Assembly (NCBI GenBank): GCA_013298245.1
Contig: JAAFHD010000152.1
Location: forward strand, 1 to 8,224
Length of the DNA: 8,224 bases
DNA from: Alphaproteobacteria bacterium
GTDB lineage: Bacteria > Pseudomonadota > Alphaproteobacteria > Acetobacterales > Acetobacteraceae
Reading direction: 5' to 3'
Shown piece after piece: positions 6,041-8,224 of this stretch. A model generated the notes under the pieces. The model was not told where the DNA came from, searched no databases, and worked only from the letters and a program-made list of their open reading frames with translations. Both the position numbers and the translations under genes were made by a program. Every line of letters begins with the position of its first letter. The stretch's first letter is position 1.

Positions 6041-7159
6041 ATGCGGGATTTCGATGCGGCGGTGATCGGCGGTGGCGTGGTGGGCCTGTCCATCGCGCGC
6101 GGCCTGGCGGGGCAAGGCCTGCGCTGCGTGATCCTGGATGAGGGCGACATCGCCGCGCGCGCGAGCCGCGCCAATTTCGCGCTGGTCTGGGTGCAGTCCA
6201 AGGGCATGGGCCTCGCACCTTATGGCCACTGGACGCAGCGCTCGGCCGCCGCCTGGGGCGCCTTCGCCGAAGACCTGCGCGCGGAGACCGGCATCGCCAC
6301 CGGCCTGCGCCAAAATGGCGGCTACGCGCTGGCGCTCAGCGAGGACGAACTCGACGCCCGCCGCGCCGCCATGATGCGCCTGCACAACCAGCCCGGCTGG
6401 GACGCGATCCCGTGGGAAGTGCAGGACCACGCGACCATCGCGCGCGCCATGCCCGCGATCGGGCCGCGCGTCGTGGGCGGCGTCTTCTGCCCGCTGGATG
6501 GTGATGTGAATTCGCTGCGCCTGTTCCGCGCGCTGCACGCCAGCACCGTCTCGCGCGGCGCCACATACCTGCCCGACCACCCGGTCCAGACCATCATCCC
6601 GCAGCCTGGCGGCGGCTTCCTGATCCGCACTGCGGCGCGCGATATCGCGGCCGCGCGCGTGGTGCTGGCCGCGGGCCTGGGCAATGCGCGCCTGGCCCCC
6701 ATGGTCGGGCTGGCGGCACCCGTCCGCCCCCAACGCGGCCAAATCCTGGTCACCGAAAAGGCCGCGCCCTTCCTGCACCACGCCACCATCACCGTGCGCC
6801 AGACCGACGAAGGCGGCGTGATGATCGGCGACAGCAAGGAAGAAGCGCCGCCCGACACCCGCACCGGCCCGGGCATCATCGCCGTCATGGCGCAACGCGC
6901 ACAGGCGATGTTTCCGGTGCTGGGCAGCCTGAATGTGGTGCGCACATGGGCGGGCCTGCGCGTCATGTCGCCCGATGGCTTCCCCATCTACGACCAATCG
7001 GTGGCAACACCCGGCGCCTTCGTCGCGACCTGCCATTCCGGCGTGACGCTCGCCGCCGCGCATGCGGAATTGCTGGCACCGATGATCGCCGCCGGCCGCT
7101 TGGACGCGCCCCTCGCGCCCTTCTCTGCGCGGAGGTTCGATGTTCCGCAGGCTGCGTGA
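6041..7159 (+). CDS. FAD-dependent oxidoreductase, DAO family (beta-subunit-like of a three-component amino/imino acid dehydrogenase)
   Basis: This 372-residue flavoprotein is a D-amino acid oxidase/glycine oxidase-type enzyme, expected to oxidise a C-N bond of an amino, imino or opine-like acid using tightly bound FAD. The N-terminus shows the dinucleotide fold FDAAVIGGGVVGLSIA (4-19), with GGGVVG at 10-15 and the acidic end of the second strand at D33-E34. The substrate domain includes PVRPQRGQILVTE (227-239). The C-terminal RTWAGLRVMSPDGFPIYDQS (301-320) and CHSGVTLAAAHAELLAPMI (331-349) are characteristic of the DAO family. Size and gene order match the catalytic subunits of opine oxidase, D-hydroxyproline dehydrogenase and HcnC. 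The frame is open far upstream, but homology begins at MRDFD. An in-frame ATG at 5948 would add 31 residues with no obvious role, and neither start has a good ribosome-binding site. Its end overlaps the next gene by 20 bases. Confidence 0.88.
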   Translation: MRDFDAAVIGGGVVGLSIARGLAGQGLRCVILDEGDIAARASRANFALVWVQSKGMGLAPYGHWTQRSAAAWGAFAEDLRAETGIATGLRQNGGYALALSEDELDARRAAMMRLHNQPGWDAIPWEVQDHATIARAMPAIGPRVVGGVFCPLDGDVNSLRLFRALHASTVSRGATYLPDHPVQTIIPQPGGGFLIRTAARDIAAARVVLAAGLGNARLAPMVGLAAPVRPQRGQILVTEKAAPFLHHATITVRQTDEGGVMIGDSKEEAPPDTRTGPGIIAVMAQRAQAMFPVLGSLNVVRTWAGLRVMSPDGFPIYDQSVATPGAFVATCHSGVTLAAAHAELLAPMIAAGRLDAPLAPFSARRFDVPQAA

Positions 7160-7424
7160 CGACCCGCCCATCGCCTTCACCTTCGAAGGCGCCGTGGTGC
7201 AGGGCCGCGCCGGCGACAGCGTGGCCGCAGCCCTGCTGGCACTGGGTGTGCGCGCACCGCGCGACACCGCGGTCAGCGGCACCCCACGCGGGCCGTATTG
7301 CATGATGGGCGTCTGCTTCGACTGCCTGGTCGAAATCGACGGCATCGCCAACCGCCAATCCTGCATGGTGCCGTTGGCGCCGGGCATGGTGGTGCGCCGC
7401 CAACGGGGCAAGCGCGATGTATGA
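7140..7424 (+). CDS. Small 2Fe-2S protein (gamma-subunit-like, HcnA/opine-oxidase type)
   Basis: This 94-residue protein is an electron-carrying subunit with a single plant-type ferredoxin fold, likely sitting between the two flavoproteins encoded on either side. The cysteines C54, C59, C62 and C75 form CX4CX2CX12C within GPYCMMGVCFDCLVEIDG and the following helix, the usual 2Fe-2S ligand pattern of this family. The preceding segments FTFEGAVVQGRAGDSVAAALLALGV (13-37) follow the expected beta-beta-alpha order. Its length is normal for these small subunits. It overlaps the upstream gene by 20 bases and the downstream gene by 8, and has a GGAGG site (7131-7135) 4 bases before the ATG, so the three products are probably made in fixed proportion. 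Confidence 0.92.
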   Translation: MFRRLRDDPPIAFTFEGAVVQGRAGDSVAAALLALGVRAPRDTAVSGTPRGPYCMMGVCFDCLVEIDGIANRQSCMVPLAPGMVVRRQRGKRDV

Positions 7425-8224
7425 CGTCGCGGTCCTCGGCGCCGGCCCTGCCGGCATGGGCGCGATCGCCGAACTGGCCGGGCAGGGTGCGCGCGTGCTG
7501 TGGCTGGACGAGAACGCCACGCCCGGCGGCCAGGTTTTTCGAGGCATCGCCGCACCGCTGCCGCCGCTGGCGCGCAGCTATCGCCCCGCGCAAACACTGC
7601 TGGCAGCCGCCCGCGCGGCCGGCGCCGAATACATCCCCGGCGCCACTATCTGGCACCTGGACCCCGGCGCCACGCTTGGGTTTTCCGTGGCCGGCGCCTC
7701 GCGCATGGTCGAAGCCAGGCGCGTCATCATCGCCACCGGCGCGCTGGAACGCCCCATGCCCGTGCCCGGCTGGACCCTTCCCGGCGTGATGACCGTGGGT
7801 GCCGCGCAGACCATGCTGAAGGCGCAAGGCCTGGTGCCCGAGGGCCGCGTGGTGCTGGCGGGGCAGGGGCCTCTGCTGTGGCTTTACGCATCCCAGATGA
7901 TCGCCGCCGGCTCGCCGCCCGCGCTGATTCTGGAAACCCGCCCGCGCGCGAATTGGCGCCGCGCGCTCCCGCATCTGCCGGCTTTCCTGGCGTCACGCTA
8001 CGCCTGGAAGGGGCTCGCGCTGATGCGGCGCGTGCGCACCGTGCCGGTGAAGCGCGCGGCATCCTTGCGCATCGAACAGGACGGCGACGCCCTGCGCATC
8101 ACCTGGCCCGGTGGCGAGGCACAGGCCGACCACATCCTGCTGCACCAGGGCGTCGTGCCGCATGTGAACCTGCCCCAGGCCGCCGGCTGCGCGCTGGAAT
8201 GGCGCGCGGACCAGGCCTGCTTCG
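7417..8224 (+). CDS. FAD/NAD(P)-binding oxidoreductase, alpha-subunit-like (HcnB/opine oxidase OoxA/D-hydroxyproline dehydrogenase type), partial
   Basis: The first 269 residues of a larger flavoprotein are present; the frame is still open at the window end. Related proteins are about 460-490 residues and end in a small cysteine-rich iron-sulfur domain, so roughly 200 residues should lie beyond. The start reads YDVAVLGAGPAGMGA with the FAD-binding GAGPAG at 8-13, then DENATPGGQVFRG near 35-47. IATGALERPMPVPGW (about 107-121) followed by TLPGVMTVGAAQTMLKAQG is a signature of this family. A second dinucleotide fold, VVLAGQGPLLWLYASQMIAAG (about 147-167), keeps GxG but has Leu in place of the third glycine. 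The ATG overlaps the 2Fe-2S gene by 8 bases. It probably passes electrons from the DAO-type subunit and the 2Fe-2S protein to the respiratory chain or another acceptor. Confidence 0.92.
   Translation, partial: MYDVAVLGAGPAGMGAIAELAGQGARVLWLDENATPGGQVFRGIAAPLPPLARSYRPAQTLLAAARAAGAEYIPGATIWHLDPGATLGFSVAGASRMVEARRVIIATGALERPMPVPGWTLPGVMTVGAAQTMLKAQGLVPEGRVVLAGQGPLLWLYASQMIAAGSPPALILETRPRANWRRALPHLPAFLASRYAWKGLALMRRVRTVPVKRAASLRIEQDGDALRITWPGGEAQADHILLHQGVVPHVNLPQAAGCALEWRADQACF

Noticed and set aside
5858..7597. Long minus-strand open frame (579 codons) opposite the rightward operon
   Set aside because: It spans three well-supported plus-strand genes and reads as Arg/Gly/Ala/His-rich shadow sequence with no recognisable domain.

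Overview
The window is GC-rich chromosomal DNA with bacterial gene layout: short intergenic gaps, 4-bp ATGA stop/start overlaps, strong third-position G/C bias, and long antisense open frames that are only shadows. The TRAP transporter, the FCD-type GntR regulator and the three-component flavin/iron-sulfur dehydrogenase together suggest a free-living or host-associated proteobacterium. An alphaproteobacterium of the Acetobacteraceae/Roseomonas or Rhodospirillales kind is my best guess. That taxonomic call is inferred from composition and gene style; the window holds no rRNA or marker gene.

There are two divergent operons separated by about 345 bp (5696-6040). The leftward operon, in order of transcription, encodes an FCD-type GntR repressor-like protein (5695->5006), an isopropylmalate/tartrate-dehydrogenase-like NAD enzyme (5015->3927), a Gfo/Idh/MocA oxidoreductase (3930->2911), and the three parts of a TRAP transporter: the DctP-type periplasmic binding protein (2893->1895), the DctQ-type small membrane subunit (1898->1386) and the DctM-type large permease (1376->93). 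A possible weak hairpin terminator lies just past the last gene. The rightward operon encodes a DAO-type FAD oxidoreductase (6041-7159), a small 2Fe-2S protein with CX4CX2CX12C (7140-7424) and an FAD/NAD(P)-type oxidoreductase cut off by the window edge (7417-8224). This trio has the architecture of opine oxidase, D-hydroxyproline dehydrogenase and HcnABC.

The intergenic region holds the clearest regulatory signals. A perfect -35 box TTGACA lies 17 bp from a -10-like GTTAAT on the minus strand. The -10 is embedded in a 16-bp imperfect palindrome (5760-5775), a natural candidate operator for the GntR protein encoded immediately downstream. A further inverted repeat and a direct repeat lie closer to the rightward operon.

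The likely reading is a regulated uptake-and-oxidation locus. The TRAP system imports an organic acid or amino-acid-like compound, and the two operons supply three different oxidative steps: flavin-linked amine/imino acid oxidation, NAD-linked beta-decarboxylating oxidation, and Gfo/Idh-type oxidation. The actual substrate cannot be read from the sequence. I found no mobile elements, CRISPR arrays, tRNAs or rRNAs.
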